Positions 30,817-40,633 of a stretch of 64,000 nt of DNA are shown here, one piece after another. Source of the DNA: Abditibacterium sp. (GTDB taxonomy: Bacteria; Armatimonadota; Abditibacteriia; Abditibacteriales; Abditibacteriaceae); NCBI GenBank assembly GCA_030448265.1, contig JAUJNG010000002.1:372001-436000 (forward strand), in the 5' to 3' direction. The notes beneath the pieces were generated by a model. It was given only the letters and a program-made list of their open reading frames with translations, had not been told where the DNA came from and did not search any database. The position numbers and the translations under genes were made by a program. Numbering within the stretch: position 1 is the stretch's first letter; each line of letters begins with the position of its first letter.

Positions 30817-33800
30817 TGAACGCTCCCAAACTGCGCCGCTTCGATGCGCGCGGCGTCAATCCGTTGCACCTCATCCATAAATGGAGCATCGAACATGCTT
30901 ACATCGTGGTCGCGTTTTACGTCGCCGTGCTGGCCGTGGCGTGGATTGCGATCAGCAGCACCATGCCGCGCCGTTTTGCGCCCTACGTGCAAAGCCCTCT
31001 CATCGGCGTGGTGACCACGATGCCAGGTTTGTCGGCGCAGGAGATGGAAACCTACGTTTCCAAGCCCATTGAAGAACAACTCCTCAACGTGCAGGGCCTG
31101 CGCTATGTGCGCTCCAATTCGCAGGACGGCTTTTCCATCGTCACGCTGGAATTTCCCTACGGCACTGACATCCAAAAAGCGACCACCGACGTGCAAGCGC
31201 TGCTCAACGTGGTGCAGGCGAACCTGCCCGCGACCGGCGCCAACCTCAAGCCGTCGTTCGTGGTGCCCATCGACCCCCTGAACTTGCCGATTCTCACCCT
31301 CAGTCTGCGCGGCGACCCCAAGCAGGGCTGGGACATGGTGCGCGTGCGCGAGTTCGCCGACAACACCGCGCTCAATCGCATCAAGGCGGTATCGGGCGTT
31401 TATTCGGCGGTGCCCTTTGGCGGCTACCGGCGCCAAATGCAGGTTCTTGTCGACCGCAACAAGCTCGCCGCTTACGATCTTTCGATTCTGGATGTGCGCG
31501 CGGCGCTCGACCGCTTCAACGTCAGCCGTCCCGCCGGCATTCTCACCCAGGGCGCGCAGGAAGGTATCGTGCGCGTGGATGCGCTGGCGCGCAGCGCCGA
31601 GGATATCCTCGGCTATCCGCTCAAGAGTAATACGGAAAGTAAAAGGGAAAGTAATACGGGCGGCGAAGCCAAAAATCCGCGCGTGGTTTATGTGCGCGAT
31701 GTGGCACGCGTCATCGACACGCACTGGGAGCGGCGCAGCGCCTACCATTACCTCAATCACGAAAAAGGCACCGAGGGCGAAATCGTGCCTTCGATTGCGC
31801 TTTCGGTGATTCAAAATCCAGGCGCGTCCTCGGCGCAGATCGTGCCCGCCGTGATGGATGTCGTGCAGCAGATGGAGCGCGATTATCCTGGCCTCAGCTT
31901 TGAAACTGCCTACGACAACGCGCACTTCGTCGATATTTTGTTCGAGAACGTGTGGCACGAACTGGGACTGGCGGTGGTGCTGACGGCCCTGGCGGTTTTG
32001 TTCTTTCTGGGCGAGTGGCGCGGCACGCTCATCGCCATGATCACGCTGCCGACTTCGCTGGCACTGGCCGTCTTGATGATGGTGCCATTCGGCATGAGTT
32101 TCAATTCCGGCACTCTCATCGGATTGCTGCTTTGCATCGGGCGTCTGGTGGACGATTCAATCATCGACATTCACGCCGTCGAGCGCCACTTGCAGATGGG
32201 CAAAGACGCCAAAACTGCGACCATCGACGGCATCGCCGAAGTGCGTCTGGCGGTCATCTCCAGCACGTTGATGATGGTGATTGCGCTGGTGCCGCTCCTG
32301 GTGGCGGGCGGCATCGTGCAACTGATGTTCGTCGAACTGGTGTGGCCGATCATTTTCGGTTTGCTTGCCTCGATGCTGGTGTCGTTCACGCTGACGGCGC
32401 TTTTGTGCGCCAACTTTTTACGCCCCGAAAGCGCGCGCGAAGCCGACCGCACCCACCCCTTCCTCAAGTATTTGTATCTGCTGCTTGATCCGTTTCAGCG
32501 CGCTTTGACTCGACTGGAAAAGGGGTATGCGCGTTCTATCGACTGGATGCTGCGCAACCGTTTCTGGAGTTTCGCGCGCAAAACCGCCCTCATTATTGCC
32601 GGCTTCACTTTTTATTATTTCCTGGGCAGCGAAATGATGCCTCTCGCCGATGTCGGGCAGGCCAACGGCTTTCTGGAAATGGCGCCTGGCACCTCGTTTC
32701 AGCAAACCGAAAAGGCCGTCACGCAGCTCGAAACCATCATGTTGAAGCACCCCGAACTCGAAAAAGCCTCCATTGAAATCGGGGCCGAATCAATGTTCGA
32801 AAGTTTCACGCCGTTTTACACCGGCTATCAAATGCCGCAGGTCAGCGGCGCTTCGATGATGCTGACCTTTTCCGATAAGGACAAACGCGAGCGCACCATC
32901 TGGCAGGTCATGGACGCGATTCACGCCGAGGCGCTGCGCACGATTCCTGGCATCCGGCGTTTGCAAATCAAGGAGATGGGCAGCGACGTGATGGCCACAG
33001 CCGCCGCGCCGATCCACGTCAATATCTACGGCCCTGATTTGAAAGAACTCGACCGCTTGAGCAAGGAAGTGTTGCAGGTCGCACAAAAAATGCCGGAGAT
33101 GTATCAACCGGCCACGACTTCCGACCTGGGCGTGCCGGATTATCGCATCAAGGTCGATCCGCAGCGCGCGCAGGAAGTCGGCTTATCGCCGGAAATCATT
33201 TCGCAGCAAGCCTATTACGCGCTGCGTGGCGGCCTGACCAACGAGTTTTATCGCCAGCCCAACCTGCGCCAGAACACCATTCTGGTGCGCTACGAAGAAA
33301 GCGACCGGCGCAGCGCCAGCGATCTGGAGAACTTGTATTTGACGGCAGCCGACGGGCGGCAAATTCCGCTCAAATCGGTGGCGACCATCGAGCGGAATCT
33401 GGCGCCGACGGTGATAGAACACGATATGTTGAAGCGTGTGGTCGGCGTCACCGGCTACTATCGCATCGGGGACTTACCTTCGATGGACGTGGTGATGAAC
33501 CTGGTGGCCAACGCCTATGGCGGCAACGCGAAACTGGGAATCGAAGCGGTCAATTTCCCACCTGGCTACGGCATGGAAATGCGCGGCGATATGACGCAGA
33601 TGATGGACTCTTTTCGCCGCTTGTTCACCGGAATGGCGCTAGCTTTGGTGTTCATGTATCTGGTGCTCGTGGCGCAGTTCCGCAGCTTTTTGCAGCCGCT
33701 GCAAATGATCGCCAGTTTGCCCCTCGAACTCGCCGGTGTGTTCGCCGCGCTCTGGCTGGCGGGCCAAGCCTTTTCGACGGTTTCGATGCTGGGCATTATC

Positions 33801-34259
33801 GTTTTGACCGGCATGGACATCACGACCGCGATTTTGATGATTGACCTCATCGCGCGCTACCGCGACCGCGGCATTCCGCGCGATCAGGCGATCCGCGAAG
33901 CGTGTCCGCAACGTCTGCGCCCAATTTTGATGACGGCCATCATTAGCCTCGTCGTCTTATTGCCCATCGCCATCGCCCCCAAAACCGGCCTGGACGCTTA
34001 TCAGCCACTGGCGACGGCAATCGTCGGCGGCCTCATTATCGGCACGATTTTGAGCCTGCTCGATATTCCGATTATGCACACCTACGTGGACGACTTCATC
34101 AAATGGCTCAACAAAACCTTCCTGGGCCGTGACTGGCACTGGCCGGTGCGCGAGCCGGAAGAGGATGCCGAAGTCCACGCCATCGACGCGGCGCGGGGCA
34201 CCAATGGCGCGTCACGGGCGGGGGTTGTGTCCGAAGCCAAACCCGCGGGTGTCGAATGA
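30816..34259 (+). CDS. RND-family efflux pump (copper-island type)
   Basis: A 1147-residue inner-membrane RND pump with the standard two large periplasmic halves and 12 membrane helices. Its fourth helix reads LIGLLLCIGRLVDDSIIDIH and lacks the D-x6-D-x6-E relay of heavy-metal HME pumps such as CzcA, so it is nearer the general AcrB-like branch. An N-terminal extension (MNAPKLRRFDARGVNPLHLI) precedes helix 1. A polar insertion, SNTESKRESNTGG, encoded by a short repeat near 31630-31665, sits in a periplasmic loop. The operon position implies export of copper or a copper complex, which sequence alone cannot prove. Confidence 0.92.
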   Translation: MNAPKLRRFDARGVNPLHLIHKWSIEHAYIVVAFYVAVLAVAWIAISSTMPRRFAPYVQSPLIGVVTTMPGLSAQEMETYVSKPIEEQLLNVQGLRYVRSNSQDGFSIVTLEFPYGTDIQKATTDVQALLNVVQANLPATGANLKPSFVVPIDPLNLPILTLSLRGDPKQGWDMVRVREFADNTALNRIKAVSGVYSAVPFGGYRRQMQVLVDRNKLAAYDLSILDVRAALDRFNVSRPAGILTQGAQEGIVRVDALARSAEDILGYPLKSNTESKRESNTGGEAKNPRVVYVRDVARVIDTHWERRSAYHYLNHEKGTEGEIVPSIALSVIQNPGASSAQIVPAVMDVVQQMERDYPGLSFETAYDNAHFVDILFENVWHELGLAVVLTALAVLFFLGEWRGTLIAMITLPTSLALAVLMMVPFGMSFNSGTLIGLLLCIGRLVDDSIIDIHAVERHLQMGKDAKTATIDGIAEVRLAVISSTLMMVIALVPLLVAGGIVQLMFVELVWPIIFGLLASMLVSFTLTALLCANFLRPESAREADRTHPFLKYLYLLLDPFQRALTRLEKGYARSIDWMLRNRFWSFARKTALIIAGFTFYYFLGSEMMPLADVGQANGFLEMAPGTSFQQTEKAVTQLETIMLKHPELEKASIEIGAESMFESFTPFYTGYQMPQVSGASMMLTFSDKDKRERTIWQVMDAIHAEALRTIPGIRRLQIKEMGSDVMATAAAPIHVNIYGPDLKELDRLSKEVLQVAQKMPEMYQPATTSDLGVPDYRIKVDPQRAQEVGLSPEIISQQAYYALRGGLTNEFYRQPNLRQNTILVRYEESDRRSASDLENLYLTAADGRQIPLKSVATIERNLAPTVIEHDMLKRVVGVTGYYRIGDLPSMDVVMNLVANAYGGNAKLGIEAVNFPPGYGMEMRGDMTQMMDSFRRLFTGMALALVFMYLVLVAQFRSFLQPLQMIASLPLELAGVFAALWLAGQAFSTVSMLGIIVLTGMDITTAILMIDLIARYRDRGIPRDQAIREACPQRLRPILMTAIISLVVLLPIAIAPKTGLDAYQPLATAIVGGLIIGTILSLLDIPIMHTYVDDFIKWLNKTFLGRDWHWPVREPEEDAEVHAIDAARGTNGASRAGVVSEAKPAGVE

Positions 34260-34849
34260 AAACCAATCCATCTCAAAGCCATATAAAGCCGCGTTGGTTC
34301 CGTTTTGGACCTGGCTTGCTGCTGGCCATCATCGCCAGCGTGATCGTGTGGCAACGCCAGCCGCTCCGCGCTCCGGCTCGCACCGTGCCCGAAGCCGCCG
34401 CCTATTTGAAATCTTCATCGCAGGCGAAAAGCCGAGAAGGCGGAGCCGAATTCGTCCCCGCTTTTTCCGCCGCGCCCGATCCCGACTGGCTGTTGTCACA
34501 GCGCAAAGCATTGGCTTTGAGCGCGGGACAAACCCGCAACTTGGGGTCGTTGCGAGCGCGCTGGCAACGCGACACGCGCGAACTGCGGGCGATGCTGGCA
34601 CGAGCATCGGAGCAGTTTCAGCGCGATATGGAGAGCGGTAAAGAGCGCGCCGTCACGCTGCCAGAAATTCAAGAGCGCGCCGCGCCGGTCGCGGAGCTTT
34701 CGCGGCAACTCGCACAGGCGCGCCGCGCATGGTGGAGCGAGGCCAGCGGCTTGCTTTCCGTCGAGCAGCGCAAACGCGCCGAAGCCGATTGGGCGCGGCG
34801 CTTCTTATCAAAACCGGCTACCGCCGAAAAATCAGGGGAGACCAAATAA
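34256..34849 (+). CDS. Membrane-anchored periplasmic metal-sensor-like protein
   Basis: A 197-residue protein with one N-terminal membrane helix (FRFGPGLLLAIIASVIVWQ) and a long helical periplasmic part. LALSAGQTRNLGSLRARWQR with the following Arg/Glu-rich helices resembles the LTxxQ-type helices of CpxP/ZraP-family periplasmic metal sensors and chaperones. It overlaps the RND stop (ATGA) and the channel gene start by 1 nt, so the four genes are one unit. Family assignment is tentative. Confidence 0.6.
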   Translation: MKTNPSQSHIKPRWFRFGPGLLLAIIASVIVWQRQPLRAPARTVPEAAAYLKSSSQAKSREGGAEFVPAFSAAPDPDWLLSQRKALALSAGQTRNLGSLRARWQRDTRELRAMLARASEQFQRDMESGKERAVTLPEIQERAAPVAELSRQLAQARRAWWSEASGLLSVEQRKRAEADWARRFLSKPATAEKSGETK

Positions 34850-36585
34850 TGCTACCCAAACGGTCGTTGAAAACACTCTTCGCCTTCACCCTTTTGTCGG
34901 CTGTGGCGGTTCCCGCCAGCGCGCAGACACAGGCCATGGACGGCGCGCCGCCGACCTTGCCTTCCATTGAAGCTGAGGGCAGTCTGGAACGGCTTCTTGC
35001 ACAGCGTCCGCTCGTGAAGCAAGCACTCACAGTTGAGGAGGCGGTCGCCCTGGCCCTGCGAGAAAGCCCCATCGTGCGCGGCGCGGCGGAGGAAGTGGAA
35101 GCCGCATTGGGGCGGCTCAACGCGGCTCGTGCTGAAAGGCGGCCCGTGCTGTCGGCCAATACCTTTTTATCGGGCGGAAGCATCGCCAACATCGTCGAAA
35201 GCCCGCCTCTGCCGGTGGCTCGGATGATAATGAACCTGCCGCGTGGCGGCTACTTCGACCAGAACCTGATGCTTATGGCTCCGCTTTACACCGGCGGACG
35301 CTTGAAAACTCTGGTGCGTCAGGCGGCGGCTTTGCGCGATGCCTCAGAGGCGGAATTGGAAGGCCAGCGCCAGGAAGTCGCGCTGCTGACACGCACCGCC
35401 TACCGCGAAGTGCAGGCCCGCCGCGCCCTGGTGGAGGTGCAGCAGGCCCGCTTGCAGGAAAATCAGGAGCAGCTGCGCCTCGACCGCATCCGCGCCGAAG
35501 AAGGCAAAATCCCGCCCTTTTTCGTTCTGCGCGACGAAGCCGAAGTCGCGGCGACGCAGCAGGAACTCACCAACGCGAGGCGTGATGTGGAGCTTGCCCT
35601 TCTGCAACTAAAAACCGTCATGGGCGTTCACCCCGCTTCGGAAATCGGAGTGATGGGAGTTCTCGCCCACCAGCCGAGCGCCGTTCTTTTCGCGCGCTTG
35701 AGCGGGGCAACGCCCCCCAGCGCGACATCCCTGGCCGCCTCGTCGACCGTCCCCGCTACAACACCGCCCGACACAACACCGCCTAATCTAACCACGCCTC
35801 AAGTTCCGGCTCCATCGACCGGCTTCACCGCTTCCAACGGCGCGGCGTCGGGGACTCCCGTTGCCGGTTCCAACGCTTCCAGCGCGGCGCCTTCCGTCCC
35901 CAGTTCGAGCGCCGGCACATTCGCGGCGGCGCTGCCGGCTGACCTTTCTTTGCTGCTGCGCTTGGCGCAGCGCGGGCGACCCGAACTGCGCGCGGCAGGA
36001 CTTCGCATCGCGAGCGCCGAGGCCGAAGCGGCAGCCATCGGCCAGTCCTACCGGCCCCAGGTCAACGCTTTTATCATGGGCGACATCGCCAAGTCACAGG
36101 GCCAGCGCACCTCAGGGGGCACCACCTTCGGCATCGCCGCTTCGATTCCGCTCTTTACCGGCGGGCGCAGGCGCGCGGCGATCCAAACCGCGCAGGCACA
36201 AAGCCGGCGGCAGCAGCATGAGCGAGAGCGCGTTTTGCTGGAAGTGGCGCAAAGTGTGAACGGCACCTACCTCAACCTGCGCGCCGCAGAGCAAAACATC
36301 GAGACGGCGCAGGCGGCGCTGCGCTCGGCTCAGGAAGATTATCGCGTCATGCTCATCCGCTACCAGGCGGGCAAGAGCATTCTCGTTGAGTTACTGGACG
36401 CGCTGGCGGCGCGCACGCGCGCGGAGAGCAATGTGGTGCTGACACTCTTCGGATACAACGTGGCGCGTGACCAGTTGCTGCGCTCGGTCGGTGTGCTCGA
36501 CTTCCCCGATTCTACCCCAACAGGGCTTGCGCCGTCGATTGTGCCTTCCAACAGCGAGACTCAGGGCGCGGTTCCGACGCCATAA
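34849..36585 (+). CDS. TolC-family outer-membrane efflux channel with long linker
   Basis: A 578-residue outer-membrane channel with a signal peptide (TLFAFTLLSAVAVPASAQ) and two OEP repeats, about 60-265 and 365-555 (YTGGRLKTLVRQAAAL; FTGGRRRAAIQTAQAQ). Between them, residues about 285-358 are a Thr/Pro/Ser/Ala-rich low-complexity segment much longer than the usual connection. The ATG at 34849 overlaps the previous stop (TAATG); an open stretch upstream belongs to the previous gene. It completes a tripartite pump with the adaptor and RND genes. Confidence 0.92.
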   Translation: MLPKRSLKTLFAFTLLSAVAVPASAQTQAMDGAPPTLPSIEAEGSLERLLAQRPLVKQALTVEEAVALALRESPIVRGAAEEVEAALGRLNAARAERRPVLSANTFLSGGSIANIVESPPLPVARMIMNLPRGGYFDQNLMLMAPLYTGGRLKTLVRQAAALRDASEAELEGQRQEVALLTRTAYREVQARRALVEVQQARLQENQEQLRLDRIRAEEGKIPPFFVLRDEAEVAATQQELTNARRDVELALLQLKTVMGVHPASEIGVMGVLAHQPSAVLFARLSGATPPSATSLAASSTVPATTPPDTTPPNLTTPQVPAPSTGFTASNGAASGTPVAGSNASSAAPSVPSSSAGTFAAALPADLSLLLRLAQRGRPELRAAGLRIASAEAEAAAIGQSYRPQVNAFIMGDIAKSQGQRTSGGTTFGIAASIPLFTGGRRRAAIQTAQAQSRRQQHERERVLLEVAQSVNGTYLNLRAAEQNIETAQAALRSAQEDYRVMLIRYQAGKSILVELLDALAARTRAESNVVLTLFGYNVARDQLLRSVGVLDFPDSTPTGLAPSIVPSNSETQGAVPTP

Positions 36586-36630
36586 ATCAAGGCGTTAACC
36601 AGAAACTGCTCAAGGTGTCAAAAATAAACC

Positions 36631-36662
36631 TTGACTCTCCAGCCGCTTGAGGGTCTTACAAT
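36631..36662 (+). promoter_or_regulatory. MerR-type promoter with overlong spacer
   Basis: TTGACT (36631-36636) and TACAAT (36657-36662) are separated by 20 bp instead of 17, the hallmark of promoters activated by MerR proteins through DNA twisting. An imperfect dyad in the spacer (ACTCTCCAG and CTTGAGGGT, 7 of 9 positions matching) is the likely operator. It lies 23 bp before the merR-like start, so autoregulation is expected. Confidence 0.78.
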
Positions 36663-36684
36663 GATTTCATGGAGGCAAAACGCG

Positions 36685-37368
36685 ATGCGTATCGGGGAAT
36701 TGTCCAGAGCAACCGGAAAGAGCGTTGCGGCGCTGCGCTACTACGAAGAAATCGCTTTAATAGTCGCGTTAGACCGCACTCAAGCGGGCTACCGCGACTA
36801 CGCGCCGGACGTTGCGGAGCGTGTGCACTTCATCATTCAGGCTCAGGAACACGGTTTTACGCTGCGAGAAATCAAGGCGGTTCTCTCCCTTGCGGAAAGA
36901 GGGCAGGTGCCTTGTTCAAGCGTCGCTCTGGCGGCGCGACGCAAGGTCGAACGCCTTGAAAAACAAATCGTGCAGTTGCAGGATCGCCGCGCCGTGCTAA
37001 TCGAGGCGGTTCGTCTCTGGGAGTCCGGCTTGCTGGGCGAAGCTCCCTTTTGCCCGTTGCTTGGCGCCTCCAAACCCAACCAAGGAAGTGAGTTAGAAAT
37101 GGGGAAAACTGTTGAAATTTTCATCGCGGGTTGCCCGCTGTGCGATGAGGCCGTTAAGACCGTGCAAGCGGTCGCCTGCCCCAATTGCGACGTGAAGGTT
37201 TACGATCTGCGCGAAGGCTGCGCGACGAACGAGTGCCGCGATCTCGCGGCGCGATACGGCGTGCAACAAGTTCCAACCGCCGTCGTTGACGGCCAGAATG
37301 CCGCTTGCTGCCAGGCCGAAGGTATCAATGAGGCCAACCTGCGCGCGTTGGGCATCGGCGTAGCCTAA
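36685..37368 (+). CDS. MerR-family regulator fused to a thioredoxin-like domain
   Basis: A 227-residue fusion. Residues 1-70 are a MerR winged helix (MRIGELSRATGKSVAALRYY), followed by the dimerisation helix (LEKQIVQLQDRRAVLIEAVR) with Cys77 and Cys123 as possible metal ligands (VPCSSV, PFCPLL). Residues about 140-227 are a thioredoxin/glutaredoxin-like domain with the Cys150-x-x-Cys153 site in FIAGCPLCDEAV, the VQQVPTAVVDG cis-Pro region and further Cys pairs (ACPNC, AACC). The start follows GGAGG 9 nt upstream. Sensing a thiophilic metal with redox or metal transfer from the C-terminal domain is inferred. Confidence 0.88.
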   Translation: MRIGELSRATGKSVAALRYYEEIALIVALDRTQAGYRDYAPDVAERVHFIIQAQEHGFTLREIKAVLSLAERGQVPCSSVALAARRKVERLEKQIVQLQDRRAVLIEAVRLWESGLLGEAPFCPLLGASKPNQGSELEMGKTVEIFIAGCPLCDEAVKTVQAVACPNCDVKVYDLREGCATNECRDLAARYGVQQVPTAVVDGQNAACCQAEGINEANLRALGIGVA

Positions 37369-37452
37369 AAAGGTGGGGATTATCTCTGTCCTGTGCCTCC
37401 TGACGCGAAGTGCGGTTCTCGATGTTCACTGCAAACTTAAGGCAAGTAGGTT

Positions 37453-37491
37453 AAAAAGGCCGCTCAGAATAAAATCGGAGCGGCCTTTTTT
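37453..37491. terminator. Bidirectional Rho-independent terminator
   Basis: GGCCGCTC (37458-37465) pairs with GAGCGGCC (37478-37485), flanked by A5 on the left and T6 on the right, so it can stop transcription from both sides. It separates the rightward merR-type gene from the leftward zinc/cadmium efflux operon. Confidence 0.88.
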
Positions 37492-37531
37492 AATGGCTTG
37501 GGGCGGTGCTTGTGAGATTGGCCCTGACTTA

Positions 37532-40500
37532 TCAAACCACCTCCGCATTTTTCTCGCGCTCGAACCAGAGATAAAGCGTCGGCAGAACAAATAGCGTGAG
37601 CAGCGTGGAAGTGAGCAAACCGCCGATGACTACGGTCGCCAGAGGCTTTTGCACTTCCGCTCCCGCGCCATGACCAAAGGCCATCGGGATAAAGCCAATC
37701 GAAGCGACCGCCGCCGTCATTAAAACGGGCCGCAAGCGCAGCGAGCAGCCTTGAACCACGGCCTCGCGGAGCGGCTTCCCTTTCTGACGAAGTTCATTGA
37801 TAAACATCACCAAAACCACGCCGTTGAGCACCGCCACGCCGAAAAGCGCGATGAACCCAACGCCTGCCGACATCGAGAACGGCATCCCGCGCCCGTAGAG
37901 CGCCAAAATGCCGCCCGTGATGGCGAAAGGGATTCCAGTAAAAACCAAAGCCGCTTGTTTTACGCTGCCAAAGGTGGTGAAAAGCAGCAGAAAAATCAAA
38001 CCGAAGGTGAGCGGCACGACAATCATTAAGCGCGCCCGCCCGCTTTGCAGATGCTCGTAGGTGCCGCCAAATTCGACGCGATAGCCAACGGGCAACTTCA
38101 CTTTGGCGTCGATTTCTCGCCTGACTTCTTCAACAAACGAACCGAGGTCGCGCCCACGCACGTTCGACTGCACCACGACGCGGCGCTGCCCATTTTCGCG
38201 CGAAATTTGAACCGGCCCCTGGGTGCTTTCGATGTTCGCCAATTGCGCGAGGGGGATGTTCGCGCCGTCCGGTGCTTCGACGGTGATGCGGCTGATGGCT
38301 TCGGCGTCGCCCCGATATTTGGGTGCGAGGCGCACCATGATGTCAAATCGTCGATTGCCCTGAATGACTTGGCCCGCTTCTTTGCCGCCAACGGCGCTTT
38401 CAAGAGTGTCTTCCACATCCGAAACATTGATGCCGTAACGCGCAATCGCCGCGCGGTCGAGCGCAATGTTGAGAACCGGCAAGCCTTCGGTGGCTTCAAA
38501 CGACACATCCGCCGCGCCTGGAACCGAGCGCACGACGCGGGAAATCTCCCCCGCTTTGTCCGCTAAAATTCCCAAATCGTCGCCAAAAAGCTTGATGCCC
38601 AGTTCCGAGCGAATGCCAATGCCTTCGATGAGTTCGTTCATGCGGAACTGAATCGGCTGCGAGAAGGAGCCGCCGACACCTGGCATCTCTTCCAACACTT
38701 CGCTCATTTTAGCGACGAGTTCTTCGTGGTCGCGCGCTTCCTTCCAACCTTCCTGCGGTTTCAGAGTTATCAAAACATCGTGCTGCGAAGGCAGCATCGG
38801 GTCGGTGGCGATTTCGGCCCGCCCAATGCGCGTCACGATGGCATCAATCTCACTCGGAAAGGCTTTGAGTAGCGCCTTTTCGAGTTCGGTGGAACGCTTT
38901 GTCGCGGTTTCGATGCTCATCGAAGGCGGATAGCCCGCGCCGATTGCAATGGCGCCTTCGTTGAGCTGCGGCAAAAACTCGCTTCCCAGGCGCGGGAACA
39001 AACTCGCGCAAAGCAGAAAAAACACCGTCGCTCCGCCCGCCATCCAAGCGCGGTGACCCAGCGCCCAATTCAGCGCCGGTTCATAACCTTTCGAGGCAAC
39101 CTTGATAATCGGGCTTTCCTTTTCGCCCTTGACGCGCAGGAAGTAAGCGCACAGCGCCGGAATAAGAGTGAGGCTCAAAATGAGCGCCCCAATGAGCGCA
39201 AAAATCACCGTCAGCCCCATCGGGCGAAACATTTTGCCTTCGATTCCGACGAGGGACAAAATCGGCAGATAGGCCGCGATGATGATGATTTCTCCGAACT
39301 GCGAAGCCTGGCGCACTTCGACCGCGCCCTCGGATATCTCGTTGATTCGCTCTTCTTCGCTTAAATCGCGGCCCAAATGAGCGCGCAGTTCCGCCAGACG
39401 GCGCACGCAGTTCTCTACGATGATCACTGCCGCGTCCACGATGAGGCCAAAATCTATCGCGCCCAAACTCATCAGGTTGGCCGAGACGCCGAAATACCTC
39501 ATTCCGATGATGGCAAAAAGCATCGAAAGCGGAATCACGCTCGACACAATCAGGCCCGCGCGCAGTTGAAGCAGAAACAAAAACAGCACGCCCACCACCA
39601 GCAAACCGCCTTCGGTGAGGTTGCGAATCGCGGTTTGCAGCGTGCGGCCAATGAGTTCGCTCCGGTCTAAAAAGCCAACGAGTTTGGTTCCTGCCGGCAA
39701 GGTTTTCTCGATGACCGCGAGCCGGTCTTTGACCCTCCCGACGACCACGCGCCCATTCTCGCCAAGCAGCAGCATGGTGATGCCAACGACCGCTTCGCCC
39801 TTGCCGTTCATCGTCACCGCGCCTTGTCGTGTGGCGCCGCCGGTCGTCACATTCGCCACGTCCCGAATCAAGACCGGAGTCCCATTTTCGGCTTTCAACA
39901 CGATGTTGCCGATGTCGCTTTTGTTCTGGATGACCCCGATGCCGCGCACCAACTGCTGCTCATCGCCCTTGGCGATGTAGCCGCCGCCCGCGTTAGAGTT
40001 GTTGGCTTCCAAAGCGTCGCTCACGTCGCGCAAGTGCAGGCCGCGCGCTTGCAGCTTTTGCGGGTCAACCACAACTTGAAACTGCTTTTCAAACCCGCCA
40101 AAAGCGTTGACCTCCGAAAGTCCTCGCACGGTGCGAAGCGGCGGGCGCACCAGAAAATCAAGGGTTTCGCGGCGCTCCATCAGGTCGCCTTTGCCTTCGA
40201 CCACGACATTGTAAATCTCGCCCAAACCCGTCGAAACCGGCCCCATCTGCGGCGCGGATGCGCTTGGCGGCAGTTCCTCGCGGATGCCGCCCATCCGCTC
40301 GGCGATAAGCTGGCGGGCAAAGTAAATGTCTTTGGCGTCCTCGAAAATCACCGTGACCTGCGAAAGTCCGAACTGCGACACCGAGCGCGTTTCCTGAAGT
40401 CCTGGCATCCCCGCGAGCGCGACTTCAATGGGAAAAGTGATTTGCTGCTCGACTTCGGCGGGCGCGAGCGAGGGCGCAACCGTATTGATTTGCACCTGTT

Positions 40501-40633
40501 TGTTGGTCACGTCCGGCACGGCGTCAATGGGCAGCAAAAAGGCGTTGTAAACGCCCGCCACGCCCAACGCGAGCGACAGCAAAAGAATGAAAAAGCGGTT
40601 CTTGATCGAGAACCGGATGAGATTGTTAATCAT
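37532..40633 (-). CDS. czcA: Heavy-metal (CzcA-type) RND efflux pump
   Basis: A 1033-residue HME-family RND pump. The fourth membrane helix reads AIDFGLIVDAAVIIVENCV, containing the Asp-x6... Asp ... Glu relay (DFG-x-x-VD-x-A-x-x-x-x-EN) that defines CzcA-type divalent metal exporters and contrasts with the pump at 30816. Other standard features are the N-terminal helix LSLALGVAGVYNAFLLPID and DVTNKQVQINTVAPSLAP. The start overlaps the ATPase gene stop in ATGA. With the CzcB- and CzcC-like genes it forms a Zn/Cd/Co-type tripartite pump; the exact metal is inferred. Confidence 0.93.
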   Translation of the reverse strand: MINNLIRFSIKNRFFILLLSLALGVAGVYNAFLLPIDAVPDVTNKQVQINTVAPSLAPAEVEQQITFPIEVALAGMPGLQETRSVSQFGLSQVTVIFEDAKDIYFARQLIAERMGGIREELPPSASAPQMGPVSTGLGEIYNVVVEGKGDLMERRETLDFLVRPPLRTVRGLSEVNAFGGFEKQFQVVVDPQKLQARGLHLRDVSDALEANNSNAGGGYIAKGDEQQLVRGIGVIQNKSDIGNIVLKAENGTPVLIRDVANVTTGGATRQGAVTMNGKGEAVVGITMLLLGENGRVVVGRVKDRLAVIEKTLPAGTKLVGFLDRSELIGRTLQTAIRNLTEGGLLVVGVLFLFLLQLRAGLIVSSVIPLSMLFAIIGMRYFGVSANLMSLGAIDFGLIVDAAVIIVENCVRRLAELRAHLGRDLSEEERINEISEGAVEVRQASQFGEIIIIAAYLPILSLVGIEGKMFRPMGLTVIFALIGALILSLTLIPALCAYFLRVKGEKESPIIKVASKGYEPALNWALGHRAWMAGGATVFFLLCASLFPRLGSEFLPQLNEGAIAIGAGYPPSMSIETATKRSTELEKALLKAFPSEIDAIVTRIGRAEIATDPMLPSQHDVLITLKPQEGWKEARDHEELVAKMSEVLEEMPGVGGSFSQPIQFRMNELIEGIGIRSELGIKLFGDDLGILADKAGEISRVVRSVPGAADVSFEATEGLPVLNIALDRAAIARYGINVSDVEDTLESAVGGKEAGQVIQGNRRFDIMVRLAPKYRGDAEAISRITVEAPDGANIPLAQLANIESTQGPVQISRENGQRRVVVQSNVRGRDLGSFVEEVRREIDAKVKLPVGYRVEFGGTYEHLQSGRARLMIVVPLTFGLIFLLLFTTFGSVKQAALVFTGIPFAITGGILALYGRGMPFSMSAGVGFIALFGVAVLNGVVLVMFINELRQKGKPLREAVVQGCSLRLRPVLMTAAVASIGFIPMAFGHGAGAEVQKPLATVVIGGLLTSTLLTLFVLPTLYLWFEREKNAEVV

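Noticed and set aside
31626-31662. Possible small mobile repeat inside the copper-island RND gene (AGTAATACGG twice)
   Set aside because: It stays in frame and encodes a polar loop; the resemblance to the AATACGGGAGA repeat at 60700 is limited to about 7 bases and may be chance.
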